From: Natrarchaeobius chitinivorans
Lineage (GTDB): Archaea; Halobacteriota; Halobacteria; Halobacteriales; Natrialbaceae
NCBI RefSeq assembly: GCF_003841505.1
Contig: NZ_REGA01000011.1
Coordinates: forward strand, 1-64,000
Direction of reading: 5' to 3'
DNA length: 64,000 nt
A program made the position numbers and the translations under genes. The notes beneath the pieces were generated by a model. It saw nothing but the letters and a program-made list of their open reading frames with translations, was not told the DNA's origin and did not search any database. The first letter of the stretch is position 1. The number at the start of each line of letters is the position of its first letter. Shown here one piece after another: positions 16,709 to 27,026 of the stretch.

Positions 16709-17553
16709 CGGTTCTCACCCCCGCGGTCTGCCGTTCGGTTCGCAGAGCGGCTGCGTTCGTTTTCGAGGAACTCGACGACCGAGTCGCGGGTGCCCGCGAC
16801 GTCGCCGATCACCGTCACCGCGGGCGGCGAGATTCCCGCCTCGTCGCGGGCGTCGACGATCGTCTCGAGGGTGCCCGTCGCGACCTGCTGTCCGGGCCAG
16901 GTTCCGCGTTCGATCAGTGCGACCGGCGTCTCGGGGGCCATCCCGGCCTCGAGCAGCGCCGTCGTGTAGTCCGGAAGCCGGCCGACGCCCATCAGGACGA
17001 CGATCGTTCCGCCGGTGGCGGCGAGCGCGTCCCAGTCGACGGCCGACTCCGCTTTCGTGGGGTCCTCGTGGCCCGTGACGAACGAGACGGAGGAGGCGTG
17101 ATCGCGGTGGGTGACCGGGATCCCGGCCACCGCGGGCGCGGCGATGGCGGAGGTGACGGCGGGAACGACCTCGAAGGGGATTTCGCGGGCCGCGAGGTGC
17201 TCGGCTTCCTCGCCGCCGCGGCCGAAGACGAACGAGTCGCCGCCTTTGAGCCGAACCACGGCGTTGCCCTCGCGGGCGAGTTCGACCAGTCGCTCGTTGA
17301 TCTCGGACTGGGGCGTGCGCTCGCCGCCGGCGCGTTTGCCGACGTCCTCGCGTCGGTCCTCTGGAATGGCCTCGATGATCTCGGGACCGGGCAACTTGTC
17401 GTGGAGGATCACGTCCGCGGCCTCGAGCAGTCGCTTCGCCCTGACGGTCAGCAACGCCGGATCGCCCGGCCCGCTGCCGACGAGGTAGACGGTTCCCGAT
17501 TCGACGTCCGTCGTGGAGTCTGTCGCCGTCATCCTATTGTCTGTATCCGTCAT
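16705..17553 (-). CDS. cobA: Uroporphyrinogen-III C-methyltransferase
   Basis: A 282-residue SAM-dependent tetrapyrrole methylase. It has VYLVGSGPGDPALLTVRA, then VVRLKGGDSFVFGRGGEE, HRDHASSVSFVTGHE and GTLETI. It methylates uroporphyrinogen III at C2 and C7 to give precorrin-2, the branch to siroheme and cobalamin. The start at 17553 lies ten bases from the hemC stop; an internal ATG seven codons later is an alternative. Tail basic and poorly conserved. It sits in the hemC-cobA-hemD operon. Confidence 0.95.
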   Translation of the reverse strand: MTDTDNRMTATDSTTDVESGTVYLVGSGPGDPALLTVRAKRLLEAADVILHDKLPGPEIIEAIPEDRREDVGKRAGGERTPQSEINERLVELAREGNAVVRLKGGDSFVFGRGGEEAEHLAAREIPFEVVPAVTSAIAAPAVAGIPVTHRDHASSVSFVTGHEDPTKAESAVDWDALAATGGTIVVLMGVGRLPDYTTALLEAGMAPETPVALIERGTWPGQQVATGTLETIVDARDEAGISPPAVTVIGDVAGTRDSVVEFLENERSRSANRTADRGGENR

Positions 17554-17563
17554 CCGTCCGATC

Positions 17564-18703
17564 TCACTTCCCCTCTGGCTGGTCGTCCGTCGAGACGGGG
17601 GCGTCGTCGCCCCCGCTGGCCTTTCGGGCGCGTTCGATCAACTCGTCCGCGCCGCGATCCGCGAGATCCGCCGCGAACGCGCGGGCGGCGTCGGCGTGCG
17701 TTTCGACGGGGAGGTCACGAGTCGTGAGCACCGACTCCTCGCCGTCGCGATCGAAGACGCTCACCCGGGTGTGGACGTACTCCCCCTGCAAGATCGCGTA
17801 GATCCCGATGGGCGCGATACAGCCGCCGCCGAGTTCCGCGAGCAGCGTCCGCTCGACGGTCGTCTCGACGCGACTGCGCGGGTGGTCGATCGCCGACTGG
17901 ATCTCGCGGGCGGTCTCGCCGTCGCGAGCCGTCACGGCGAGGGCACCCTGACCCGGCGCGGGGACGAACGACTGCGTGGGAAGGGACTGGAAGTCGACGG
18001 AGTGGGACAAGCCGCTTCGCTCGAGGCCGGCTTCCGCGAGGACGATCGCGTCGTAATCCGTCTCGACCTCGCGTCCGAGCGCTCGCCGCTCGAGTTCCGA
18101 GAGATCGTCGAACCAGTCGTCGACGGTCCGGTCGAACTCCGGCTCGAACTCCTCGTCACCCGTATTCGCCTTCCGTTCCTCGTCGGCTTCCGTCCGATCC
18201 TGGTGTTCCCCCTGCAACGCGGGCGCGAGCAGCTTCTCGAGGCGGGTGTCGACGTTCCCCCGAAGCGGTTCGACGGTCAGATCGGACCGTTCGGAGAGCA
18301 ACTGTGCACGGCGGCGCAGACTCGAGGTCCCGACGGTCGCACCCTCGGGTAGCTCCTCGAGCGTCGAGCCGTCGGGGGTGACGAGGACGTCCCCCGGCGG
18401 GCCCCGCTCGGGAACCGCGGCCGTGACGAGTTCGGCCGGCTGTTCCGTCGGCATGTCTTTCATCGAGTGGACCGCCCCGTCGAGATCACCCTCGAGAACT
18501 CGCTCGTCGAGTTCGCGGACGAACGCACCCGTCTTCCCCAGCTGGTGGATGAGTTCGTCCCTGATCTGATCGCCCGTCGTCTCGACGGTGACGAGTTCGA
18601 CCTCGTACCGGCGCTCCTCGAGGGCCTCCTGTACCAGCGAGGCCTGTCGCCGGGCGAGTGCAGAGCCCCGTGTCGCCAGCCGCAACGTCCCGCGCGTTCT
18701 CAT
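17564..18703 (-). CDS. hemC: Hydroxymethylbilane synthase
   Basis: A 379-residue porphobilinogen deaminase. It has RLATRGSALARRQASLVQEA, the active-site segment GDLDGAVHSMKDMPTEQP, GTSSLRRRAQL and the dipyrromethane-cofactor cysteine in LGGGCIAPIG. It polymerises four porphobilinogens into hydroxymethylbilane. An acidic insertion of about 50 residues (after LEKLLAPALQGE) makes it longer than bacterial HemC; it looks like a halophilic surface loop. I chose the ATG at 18703 because residues upstream are not homologous. First gene of the hemC-cobA-hemD operon. Confidence 0.95.
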   Translation of the reverse strand: MRTRGTLRLATRGSALARRQASLVQEALEERRYEVELVTVETTGDQIRDELIHQLGKTGAFVRELDERVLEGDLDGAVHSMKDMPTEQPAELVTAAVPERGPPGDVLVTPDGSTLEELPEGATVGTSSLRRRAQLLSERSDLTVEPLRGNVDTRLEKLLAPALQGEHQDRTEADEERKANTGDEEFEPEFDRTVDDWFDDLSELERRALGREVETDYDAIVLAEAGLERSGLSHSVDFQSLPTQSFVPAPGQGALAVTARDGETAREIQSAIDHPRSRVETTVERTLLAELGGGCIAPIGIYAILQGEYVHTRVSVFDRDGEESVLTTRDLPVETHADAARAFAADLADRGADELIERARKASGGDDAPVSTDDQPEGK

Positions 18704-18788
18704 GGAAGGTACTCGTCGTCTCGGGTATGAAAAGCGCACGCTTGTGGGTCGGGACTCGAGTCGCGACGGCTGCGCGTTCGCGTCGCCG

Positions 18789-19475
18789 TCACTCCCCCGG
18801 GAGACTCGTTCGTCGTCTCCGCAGGAGGTAGTAACCCGCGAGCACCGGCTGTAGCGGGGCAAGCGAGAGGCTCAGGAACGCGAGGCCGAGGTAGAGTCCG
18901 GGGTTCGGCCGCCAGGAGTCGCCGTAGGTGCTGACGTAGGCGGCGTCCTGGTGGATCGCGATCGGGAACGTCCCGAAGGCGATCGCGCCGGCGAGGCCGA
19001 CGGCGGTCAGGAACAGCCCCGGCAGCGAAAAGACGACGGCGATCACCGCCCCGGCGAAGCCGATCACCGTCGTCGAAAGCGACAGGGCGACGACCAGCCA
19101 CCACCCGGACCAGCCGGGTCGCGTGCCGAACCGTTTGTGGCGACGATAGAGGTAGAACACGCCGGCGACCGGTGCCCAGAGGAGCGCGAAGAGGGCGTTT
19201 CCCCACGGGCTCGGTCGCCAGTGGTCGCTCGCGCCGCCTTGCCGACGGACCCGTCGAGCGTCGGCGAACAGTGCGATCGAGAGACCGAGGGCCAGGAGGG
19301 TGTAGCCGAACGTTCCGACGAGGACGAGCCCCGACTCGAGCAGCGGGACTCCGGGATCGGCCTCCTGTAACACGCCCACGACGCCGACGCCGATCACCGG
19401 CGGAAAGAGATACAACAGCCGCTCGAGGAGACGGGCCCACTCGACGTTCGCGAGTACCACCGACGCTCGAGCCAT
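18789..19475 (-). CDS. Polytopic membrane protein, unknown function
   Basis: A 228-residue protein with about six hydrophobic segments, a cytosolic-looking basic loop (ADARRVRRQGG) and a central GNALFALLWAPVAGVFYLYR. I do not recognise a family. It lies between hemL and hemC on the same strand, with 31 bases to hemL's stop and 85 bases to hemC's start. It could therefore be part of the tetrapyrrole transcript; a transport role would be a guess. Confidence 0.75.
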   Translation of the reverse strand: MARASVVLANVEWARLLERLLYLFPPVIGVGVVGVLQEADPGVPLLESGLVLVGTFGYTLLALGLSIALFADARRVRRQGGASDHWRPSPWGNALFALLWAPVAGVFYLYRRHKRFGTRPGWSGWWLVVALSLSTTVIGFAGAVIAVVFSLPGLFLTAVGLAGAIAFGTFPIAIHQDAAYVSTYGDSWRPNPGLYLGLAFLSLSLAPLQPVLAGYYLLRRRRTSLPGE

Positions 19476-19506
19476 CAGTCGGCTTCCGTCGACCGTTTTG
19501 CCGCCC

Positions 19507-20853
19507 TCACAGCGCCTCTTTGTACGCCTCGAGCGTCTGCTCGACGTCCTCGTCGGTGTGGCCGTAGCTGACGAACTGACACTCGAACTGATTTTGCGAG
19601 AGGAAGATCCCCCGTTCTTTCATCTCGCTCCAGAAGATACGCCGCCAGCGGTCGGTTTCGGCGTGTTTCACGTCGGCCGCGTTCTTCGGGCAGTAGTCGT
19701 AGCGCGGGCAGGTCGGATTCTGTCGACAGCCGGCCTCGCACTGTTCCTCGAGTGAGTTCGGTCCCGGTCCGTCGCGCGTGAAGATCACTTTGAACATGCT
19801 CGCGGTGCCGGTCACCGTGTAGCTCGGTGCCTGATCGGCGACGATCTCGGTCAACCCGCGACGGAGTCGCTCGCCGAGGGCGTCGACGTAGTCGTAAACG
19901 TCGTTTTCGGCGGCGAACTGCAGGGTCTCGAGGCCGGCGGCCATCGTGACGGGGTGACCGGAGAAGGTGCCGGCCTGGAAGACGGGTCCCGACGGTGCGA
20001 ACTGCTCGACGATCTCGGCGCGACCGCCGATCGCGCCGACGGGGAACCCGCCGCCGACGATCTTGCCGAAGGTCGTGAGGTCGGGCGTGACGCCGAACTC
20101 GCTCTGGGCACAGCCGAGTCCGCCGACGCGGAATCCCGTGATCACTTCGTCGAAGATCAACAGCGAGCCGTGCTCGTCGGTGATCTCGCGCAGGAACTCG
20201 TGGTACCCCTCCTCGGGATAGACGATGCCGTAGTTGCCGAGGATGGGTTCGGTGAGTACCGCGGCGATGTCGTCACCGTGGTTCTCGAAGACCTCGCGGA
20301 TCGCCTCCTCGTCGTTGAACGCCACCGGGATGGTGTGGTCGGCGAACGACTGTGGGACGCCCGCCGAGGAGGGGGCCGGGTTCTCGGCGTCGCCTTCGAC
20401 CAGCGTCGACTCCTGGGCCCCATGGTAGCCACCCTGCATGACGACGATCTTGTTGCGGCCGGTGTAGCCGCGGGCCAGCCTGACCGCCGAGGTGGTCGCT
20501 TCGGTTCCCGAGTTGACGAAGCGGATCTTCTCGACGCTCGGGACGTGGCGGACGACGAACTCCGCGAGGTCGACCTCGACTTCGGTCGGCGTCCCGTACA
20601 TCGGCCCCTCGCTCGCCTTGCGCTGGATCCCCGCTCGAACCGGTTCGGGGAGGTCGTGGCCGAGCAGGAGCGGTCCGAGTCCCATCACCCAGTCGACGTA
20701 CCGATTGCCGTCGGCGTCGACGACGTGGCCGCCGTCGCCCTTCTGGACGAAAAACGGGTAGGGTTCGATCGCGGCACGAACCGCGGAGTTGACACCGCCG
20801 GGCATCACCGACAGCGCCCGGTCGTACAGTGCTCGAGACTGCTCGTGGTTCAT
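19507..20853 (-). CDS. hemL: Glutamate-1-semialdehyde 2,1-aminomutase
   Basis: A 448-residue PLP enzyme. It has [13 protein letters not shown] near the start, [31 protein letters not shown] and [17 protein letters not shown], in which the Lys binds PLP. It converts glutamate-1-semialdehyde to 5-aminolevulinate in the C5 pathway. Cysteine-rich insertion near residues 380-400 ([19 protein letters not shown]) is unusual against bacterial enzymes and could bind a metal. The ATG at 20853 gives [13 protein letters not shown]; an upstream frame extension is spurious. Confidence 0.95.
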   Translation of the reverse strand: MNHEQSRALYDRALSVMPGGVNSAVRAAIEPYPFFVQKGDGGHVVDADGNRYVDWVMGLGPLLLGHDLPEPVRAGIQRKASEGPMYGTPTEVEVDLAEFVVRHVPSVEKIRFVNSGTEATTSAVRLARGYTGRNKIVVMQGGYHGAQESTLVEGDAENPAPSSAGVPQSFADHTIPVAFNDEEAIREVFENHGDDIAAVLTEPILGNYGIVYPEEGYHEFLREITDEHGSLLIFDEVITGFRVGGLGCAQSEFGVTPDLTTFGKIVGGGFPVGAIGGRAEIVEQFAPSGPVFQAGTFSGHPVTMAAGLETLQFAAENDVYDYVDALGERLRRGLTEIVADQAPSYTVTGTASMFKVIFTRDGPGPNSLEEQCEAGCRQNPTCPRYDYCPKNAADVKHAETDRWRRIFWSEMKERGIFLSQNQFECQFVSYGHTDEDVEQTLEAYKEAL

Positions 20854-20962
20854 AGACTGGCGTTCGAGAGGGGAGCCCAAAGTAGTACCGGGGTCGGTCG
20901 AGGGTGCTCGAGACGACCGTTCGCGGTCGAGGAGAGAGCCCAAAGAGAGCGTGACGGATCTC

Positions 20963-21044
20963 ATACGGTTTACTGTAGATCGTTTCCGGTGAGAACGCGA
21001 CCCGGGCGGCGGTCTCACCGGTAAATCGCTACAGTAATCCGTAT
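20963..21044 (-). repeat. Palindromic element, copy B
   Basis: Arms ATACGGTTTACTGTA (20963-20977) and TACAGTAATCCGTAT (21030-21044) pair at 14 of 15 positions. Inner stem CCGGTGAGA/TCTCACCGG is perfect and differs from other copies. It lies 62 bases past the amt stop, in the same orientation relative to that gene as the stop-anchored copies. Confidence 0.85.
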
Positions 21045-21106
21045 CAGTGACGAATCAGCGGTTCAGATCGTATGGACTCTTGAGTCGGTGTCGACAGCAG
21101 ACCGCA

Positions 21107-22882
21107 TCAGACGGCGTCCTTCCCCGTCTTGCCCGTCCTGACCTGATAGGCGTTCTCGACGGGGAGAACGAATATCTTCCCGTCGCCGGGTTCGCCGGTG
21201 TTCGCCGCGTCGGCGATCGCTTCGACCACGTTTTCCGAGGAGACGTCGGCTGTGTGGCTACCGCCGGTTCGCTGCGGGCCAGCAGGCCCGCTCGCGACGA
21301 CGCACTCGATTTTCACCTTCTGGTGGAGGTCGACCGTGTACTCCTCCCCGCGCCACTGGCCCGTCTTCGCGGGCTGTGATCCCCGTCCCGAGACGTTGGT
21401 GACGGTCAGTGACGGCGCGCCGACTTCGGCGAGTGCCTGCTTGACCGCACCGAGCTGGTCGGGGCGAACGATAGCGGTGATCAGCTCGAGGTCGCCGTCG
21501 GTGGCTCCCCCACCGTCCGTACGGACGGTTCCCCCGTCAGCACGACCGCCGTCGGTCGCGACGTCTGGACCGCCGAATTCGGGGTAGGTGTCGACGCCGT
21601 GTTCGGCCAGATCGAGCCCGTCGCGTTCGTGATCGGGCGTGACTCGAGCCTCGCCGACGAGCCTGAATGCACCCCAGACGGCAGCGGTCGCGAGCACCGT
21701 CCAGATCGTGATGACGGCGACGCCGACGATCTGCGGGGCGAACGCGCTTGCCTCGATCGAGAGGATCCCACCGGCGATCAGGCCGCCGCCGATGGCGGTT
21801 CCCTCGATCGACCACAGCGGGTAGATGACGAGTCCGAGCATCCCCGCGGTCCCGTGGACCGGGAAGACGGCGCAGACGTCGTCGATCTTGAGCCGTTCGT
21901 CGACGAATTTGAAGACGATCGGAAGCTGCGCGCCGGCGAGGAAGCCGATCGCGATCGCGCCCATCGGCGTGATGAGATCGGTCGGGCCGGTGACGCCGAC
22001 GAGGCCGGCGAGCATGCCGTTCGCGACGTACAGCGTGTCGACCTTCCCGTTCATCGCCAGCGAGACGGTGGACGCACCGAGTGCGCCCAGCCCCATCCCG
22101 AGAGCCGTGACCATCGCGACGCTGCCGACGTAGCTGAAGTCGGCCAGTTCGAACGTACCGGTGTCGATGACGGTCGCCGCGGTGCCGACGTTGAATCCGA
22201 ACCAGCCGAAACAGAGAATCAGCGTCCCCAGCACGGCGAACGTCAGCGAGTGACCGGGGATGATGTTGACGCCGCCGTCGGCGTCGTACTTGTCCATGCG
22301 AGCGCCGATAATCCAGGCCGCGGTGAGGCCGGCGACGCCGCCGACGCCGTGGACGACCATTCCGCCCGCGAAGTCCGCAAAGCCCAGGCTCTCGAGGATC
22401 GGCGTTCCGCCGGGGGCGTACCACACCATCCCGGCGACGACCGGGTAGATGACCGCCGCGAGGAGGAACGTGTACGTCACGTACGCCCGGAGCTTCGCAC
22501 GGCCGGCGACCGCACCCGAAACGATCGTCGCGGCCGTCATCGCGAACACCGCGCTGAACAGCCACATCACCCAGTCGAACGATCCCTCGCCGAACATCGT
22601 CAGCGGCGTCGAGTCGCCGCCGACGAGGGCCGCACCGACGTTGTTGGCGATCCCCATCCCGACGACGAAGAAGACGAAGATACCGACCGCCCACGTCAGC
22701 ATGTTCTTGGTCAGCTGGTTCGCGACGTTCTTCGAGCGGACCTGTCCCGCCTCGAGCATCGCGAATCCCGCGTGCATGAAGAAGATGAGGAACGTAACCG
22801 TCAGCGCCCACATCAGGTTCATCCCCGTCGCCAGCGACTCGAGATCCGCCGCTTCCGCCTGGAGGACGACCGGTTCGATCAC
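21107..22882 (-). CDS. Ammonium transporter fused to a P-II regulatory domain
   Basis: A 591-residue protein. Residues about 15-405 form an Amt/Mep/Rh channel: [19 protein letters not shown], the two pore histidines in MVVHGVGG and VFPVHGTAG. An acidic Gly-rich linker (about 410-475) leads to a complete P-II domain. That has [18 protein letters not shown], a T-loop with the modifiable-type Tyr in [13 protein letters not shown], and a C-terminal [19 protein letters not shown]. In most organisms GlnK is separate and plugs AmtB; here it is tethered. It imports ammonium and presumably self-regulates by ATP/2-oxoglutarate. The ATG at 22882 is the family-like start. Confidence 0.95.
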   Translation of the reverse strand: MIEPVVLQAEAADLESLATGMNLMWALTVTFLIFFMHAGFAMLEAGQVRSKNVANQLTKNMLTWAVGIFVFFVVGMGIANNVGAALVGGDSTPLTMFGEGSFDWVMWLFSAVFAMTAATIVSGAVAGRAKLRAYVTYTFLLAAVIYPVVAGMVWYAPGGTPILESLGFADFAGGMVVHGVGGVAGLTAAWIIGARMDKYDADGGVNIIPGHSLTFAVLGTLILCFGWFGFNVGTAATVIDTGTFELADFSYVGSVAMVTALGMGLGALGASTVSLAMNGKVDTLYVANGMLAGLVGVTGPTDLITPMGAIAIGFLAGAQLPIVFKFVDERLKIDDVCAVFPVHGTAGMLGLVIYPLWSIEGTAIGGGLIAGGILSIEASAFAPQIVGVAVITIWTVLATAAVWGAFRLVGEARVTPDHERDGLDLAEHGVDTYPEFGGPDVATDGGRADGGTVRTDGGGATDGDLELITAIVRPDQLGAVKQALAEVGAPSLTVTNVSGRGSQPAKTGQWRGEEYTVDLHQKVKIECVVASGPAGPQRTGGSHTADVSSENVVEAIADAANTGEPGDGKIFVLPVENAYQVRTGKTGKDAV

Positions 22883-22999
22883 GGACGATCACCGACCGGA
22901 TCTCCAGCAACACCACGTATTGTTTTACGAACGCCCATACTAATTCCGAATAGCCCGTCGTTTGTGTTCCAAATCACGTTCGCACAGTATCGACACACA

Positions 23000-23089
23000 C
23001 TATATAAGGATAATCGTTGGAGTTCGTCCAGAAATGCTCCATAATAGGTTAGGGTGTGAAAGTCTAGAGGCGGTATAATCTATATAAGG
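23000..23089 (-). promoter_or_regulatory. Two identical TATA-like boxes upstream of amt
   Basis: CTATATAAGG occurs at 23000-23009 and 23080-23089. On the minus strand these read CCTTATATAG, strong archaeal TATA boxes. They would start amt transcripts with leaders of roughly 90 and 170 bases. They sit in the 417-base gap 22883-23299, which otherwise shows no gene. A small plus-strand RNA from the same boxes cannot be excluded. Confidence 0.45.
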
Positions 23090-23299
23090 TCCAGGGAGCG
23101 TCCACTCGTTCCGTTTCTCGGACGGTTAGTGGCCGTTCGTCAACCGCGAGTCGGGAGCAAAGGAGGCGAATATTGTCATTAGGGCCGCCGGGACCGACAC
23201 TTCACCCCGCTATCGACTCGCGCGCACCAAACGTCGCCGCTCGAGCGGGGGATTTCGACAGGTTCTGGACGATCGTCCGAACGGTCGCGAAGAACGGTG

Positions 23300-24319
23300 T
23301 CAGCCCAGACGCTGGGCAACGTCTTCGGCGAAATAGGTGAGAATCAGGTCCGCACCCGCCCGCTTGATCGACAGCAGCGACTCGAGTGCCGCCTCCTCCA
23401 GATCGAGCCATCCCTTCTCGGCGGCGGCGTGTATCATTGCGTACTCGCCGGATACGTTGTAGGCGGCGACCGGCTGGTCGAACGCCCGGCGAACATCCCG
23501 GACGACGTCGAGGTACGGGAGCGCCGGTTTGACCATCAACACGTCGGCGCCCTGCTCGGCGTCGAGTCGAACTTCCCGCATCGCCTCGCGAGCGTTCGCG
23601 GGGTCCATCTGGTAGTGCCGGCGGTTGCCGAACGAGGGTGCGCCGTCGGCGGCGTCCCGGAACGGGCCGTAGAACGCGCTCTCATACTTGGCGGCGTAGC
23701 TCGTGATCGGCACCTCCTGGTAGCCCGCGTCGTCGAGCGCGCCGCGGATCGCCGCGACCATGCCGTCCATCATCCCGCTCGGCGCGACCATGTCCGCGCC
23801 CGCCTCCGCGTGAGAGACGGCGATCCGCTCGAGGGACTCGAGGGTGGCGTCGTTGTCGACGGTCAGCGCCGGATCGTGCTCGCAAGCGGAGTCGTGGTCG
23901 TGGTCCCCTTCACCCCGCAACTCCTCCTCGAGCGGCCCACAGTGGCCGTGGTCGGTGTACTCGCAGAGACAGACGTCCGTGATGACGTAGGCGTCGGTTT
24001 TCGCGGTGATCCGGCGCGTGGCGTCCTGGATGACGCCGTCCTCGACCCAGGCCCGCGTCCCCTCCGGGTCCTTCGATTCCGGGATGCCGAACAGCATGAC
24101 GGCCTCGACGCCCGTCTCGAGCACTTCCTCGACGCGGGCGACGCTCTCTCCGACCGGGACGCGCTCGTGGCCGGGCATCGACTCGATCGGAATCCGTTCG
24201 TCGGTCGTCGCGTCGACGAAGATAGGAGCGATGAAGTCCGTTGGCTCGAGGCTGGTCTCGCTGACGAGCCCGCGGATCCGATCCTGGCGGAGTCGTCGCG
24301 GGCGGTGAGTGAGGTCCAT
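23300..24319 (-). CDS. hemB: Porphobilinogen synthase
   Basis: A 339-residue ALA dehydratase. It has [20 protein letters not shown], the zinc site [13 protein letters not shown], the active-site lysines in [12 protein letters not shown] and [13 protein letters not shown], and NVSGEYAMI. It condenses two 5-aminolevulinates to porphobilinogen. The zinc-type cysteines are intact. Directly after the zinc loop is a His/Asp-rich insertion ([14 protein letters not shown]), uncommon and possibly metal-binding. I chose the ATG at 24319 as [10 protein letters not shown]; the long upstream frame is antisense to the lipoprotein gene. Confidence 0.95.
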   Translation of the reverse strand: MDLTHRPRRLRQDRIRGLVSETSLEPTDFIAPIFVDATTDERIPIESMPGHERVPVGESVARVEEVLETGVEAVMLFGIPESKDPEGTRAWVEDGVIQDATRRITAKTDAYVITDVCLCEYTDHGHCGPLEEELRGEGDHDHDSACEHDPALTVDNDATLESLERIAVSHAEAGADMVAPSGMMDGMVAAIRGALDDAGYQEVPITSYAAKYESAFYGPFRDAADGAPSFGNRRHYQMDPANAREAMREVRLDAEQGADVLMVKPALPYLDVVRDVRRAFDQPVAAYNVSGEYAMIHAAAEKGWLDLEEAALESLLSIKRAGADLILTYFAEDVAQRLG

Positions 24320-24431
24320 ACCGGATGCTATCGGCGGAACCGTCAAAAGCGGTGCGTTCGCCCGCAGCCACACCGAAACATTCGTTTGAGCTAGCCGGAA
24401 ACTTATGGCGATCCAACCGATCGTCTCGAGT

Positions 24432-25949
24432 ATGCGCCGCCGCCGCTTCCTCGCCGGAGCCGTCGTCGGAGGGAGTCTCCTCCCCGGCTGTTCCGCCCTC
24501 TCTGCATCCGAGACCGAGCCAGAGCCGGATTCGAACGACCGCCCCCAGTTCGGCGTCGACGACGCCGACAGCGAGTCGAACGGAGACGACACGGACGAAC
24601 CGAAACCGACCGAACGCGGTTCGCCGTTCGACGAACCGACGGTCGTGGACTTCGAGACGGCTCCGCTCACAGCCGCCGTCGTGAACGGCCGCGTCTCGAC
24701 CGACGACGGGCTGTCGATGCACCTCGAGTTCGCCGAACCGGCAACCGCAGAATCGCCGGCGACACTCGTTGCAACCGTCGAGAACCGACGGCCGTACGAA
24801 CAGACGTTCCGTCCGCGACGACTGCTCGTTCTCGACGATCCGGCCTCGAGCCGCTCGAGCGACGACCGAAACGTCACCGTCTATCTCGCGCCCGCGGCGG
24901 ACCACCCGCTGGCCGAGACCTCCCCCGGGTACGACCGCGACGGGGGCGGCCGGTGGCGACTCGAGACCGTCCGCGACGACTGGTTTCCCGACCTGGTGAC
25001 GCTGGGGGCCGAAGAGCGCGTGACCGGCGAACACTACCTGCTCGGAGACCACCGACGCGGCGACGAGCCGATCGAAGCCGGCCGGTACGAGTTCACTCGG
25101 CGCGGCGACGGATTCGAAATCGCGATCTGGTCGACCGACGAGCCGGGCCCCGACGCCGACTCGTCGCTTGCGGACGCGACGGTCCCTTCACAGCCGGACG
25201 AAACCGACGTCCGGTGGTACCACGACGCGACGCCGGAGACGCCGGTCTTCCTCGAGCCGAGTCACGAATCGGTCACAGCGCCGGCAAAGATCGAGTTCGA
25301 CCTCGTCAACCACGGCCGGGAGTCGCTGTCGGGGAACCCGTACTACTGGCGACTGTTCAAACTCGAGGGTGGCCGGTGGTTTCCGATCGACCCCTGGGAG
25401 TGGCCGATGCCGGCGGCTGCGGTTCGGCCGGGCGGCGTCGACGAATCCGAACTCTTCGTCTACGACGGCGATCCGGCCGAACGGTGGGGCACACGGACCG
25501 TCGGTCACCTCGGCGGCGGCCGATACGCCTACACCGTCGGCTACAGCGCGGACGACGAGACGCATGCAGCGGCGTTCGACCTCGAGGCCCCGCCGCTCGA
25601 GGTCTCGGTCGAACTGGATATCGCCATCGACGACGAGGGTGAAACGATCGTCGTCGAACTGCCGAACTACGAGGAGGCCCGCCGACCCGCGACGGTCACC
25701 GTCTCGCACGCGGGATCGGACGGCGACTTCGTCGATCTCGACCAGCGGCTCGTTCCGGAGCAACTGCCCCGGCGCCCGTTCAGAGCGCTGCGGAATTCGC
25801 TTCCGCTGTTCGAGAACGGCGTCGAGACGGTTCGGGTCAAGACGGACCGCGGAACGGCGCTTCGTCGCTTCGGATACGAAGAGGACGAGACGCGGACGAT
25901 CGCCTACGACGGCGACCTGTTCGAGACGACCGGGTCGCTCGAGGAGTGA
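24432..25949 (+). CDS. Tat-exported lipoprotein, unknown function
   Basis: A 505-residue secreted protein. The N-terminus [20 protein letters not shown] is a twin-arginine signal with a lipobox-type Cys at residue 20, so it is probably lipid-anchored outside the cell. An acidic low-complexity linker (about residues 25-65) precedes beta-rich, Ig-like domains (for example [20 protein letters not shown]-like segments). A further ATG nine codons upstream is possible, but the Tat motif argues for 24432. The coding end contains a 22-bp direct repeat that continues past the stop (25924-25945, 25951-25972). Function is unknown. Confidence 0.85.
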   Translation: MRRRRFLAGAVVGGSLLPGCSALSASETEPEPDSNDRPQFGVDDADSESNGDDTDEPKPTERGSPFDEPTVVDFETAPLTAAVVNGRVSTDDGLSMHLEFAEPATAESPATLVATVENRRPYEQTFRPRRLLVLDDPASSRSSDDRNVTVYLAPAADHPLAETSPGYDRDGGGRWRLETVRDDWFPDLVTLGAEERVTGEHYLLGDHRRGDEPIEAGRYEFTRRGDGFEIAIWSTDEPGPDADSSLADATVPSQPDETDVRWYHDATPETPVFLEPSHESVTAPAKIEFDLVNHGRESLSGNPYYWRLFKLEGGRWFPIDPWEWPMPAAAVRPGGVDESELFVYDGDPAERWGTRTVGHLGGGRYAYTVGYSADDETHAAAFDLEAPPLEVSVELDIAIDDEGETIVVELPNYEEARRPATVTVSHAGSDGDFVDLDQRLVPEQLPRRPFRALRNSLPLFENGVETVRVKTDRGTALRRFGYEEDETRTIAYDGDLFETTGSLEE

Positions 25950-26173
25950 CAGACGACCGGGTCGCTCGAGGATGATTCGCGTCCGTGCGGGCGCGTCGAC
26001 GAACAACTGACTTCCCATCCGGCTCGAGGTTTCAGCACACTAATGACCGTGAAGCGTTACCGTTTCGATCGAGCCAGAATGATTGCGTCGATTCCGGCCG
26101 GCCGACGACCGGTCCGAGACGGACGAACCGAGTTCGGCGTAACTCGACCCCCGACCGGCGCGGACGAGAAGCG

Positions 26174-26824
26174 ATGATCCGCGCACAGCTTCGCATCCGT
26201 CTGCCCGACGGCGTGTGGGTGGCCGACGTTTCGCGGCGGTTCCCCGACGCGACGTTCGAACTGCTTGCGGGCTACCGGGTCGACGGCCGCGCGACCGAAC
26301 TCGGCGAGATCGTGACCGACGAGCCCGACGCGGTCCTCGAGGCGCTGCGTGATCATCCCGCAATCACGGAGTTCGAACCCCTCGAGGCCGCCGACGGGCG
26401 CGTCCTCAGCAAGTACGAGTCGACGGACACGGATCTCTACGAGTTCGTCGAGACCTCCTCGCTTCCCATCGAGTTCCCGGTCGTCGCTCGGGACGGCTGG
26501 TTCGAACTCGATCTGACGGGAACGCGCGACGAACTGGATCAACTCCGGGCGATCATCGAGGCGGCGGACGGATCGTACGAACTGCAGTCGGTCGTGAGCA
26601 CGGCCGATACGGACACGCTGGTGACCGACCGCCAGCGGGAACTCCTCGAGACGGCGATCCGGGAAGGGTACTACGAGGTCCCGCGAGAGTGTACGCTTGC
26701 CGATCTCGCCGAAACGGCCGACGTCGACAAATCGACCGCGAGTACGATCCTCCGGCGGGGCGAGGCGACGCTGCTCAAGTGGTTCTTGACCGGGCCGGAT
26801 CGAAAGGGCAGGCGTCTCCGATAG
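26174..26824 (+). CDS. Bacterio-opsin activator-type HTH regulator
   Basis: A 216-residue protein with an N-terminal beta-rich sensor-like domain and a C-terminal HTH_10 domain (about residues 155-210): LTDRQRELLETAIREGYYEV, then LADLAETADVDKSTASTILR. This is the haloarchaeal Bat-type regulator layout. Target and signal unknown. The ATG at 26174 was preferred over a 63-codon longer frame through the intergenic region. Downstream, 26859-26930 holds imperfect CTCGAGCGACGCCC repeats. Confidence 0.85.
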   Translation: MIRAQLRIRLPDGVWVADVSRRFPDATFELLAGYRVDGRATELGEIVTDEPDAVLEALRDHPAITEFEPLEAADGRVLSKYESTDTDLYEFVETSSLPIEFPVVARDGWFELDLTGTRDELDQLRAIIEAADGSYELQSVVSTADTDTLVTDRQRELLETAIREGYYEVPRECTLADLAETADVDKSTASTILRRGEATLLKWFLTGPDRKGRRLR

Positions 26825-27026
26825 CTCGCAGGAGACCGAGTCGGTTCACGATCAACTCTCGAGCGACGCCCACGATACTCGAGCGATACCAGCAAGCGAC
26901 ACTCGAGCGACGCCCGCGACACACGAATCGCCATTGCCGAGACGACGCGGACCGCCACTGCCGAGGCGATGTCCGGCCCAACATGTTGCCGGAACGTACT
27001 CCTACTTCTGGACGAGACGATTGGTT

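Noticed and set aside
21599-23044. 481-codon plus-strand frame opposite amt
   Set aside because: Antisense shadow of the ammonium transporter; composition is R/D/H-rich and lacks any domain.
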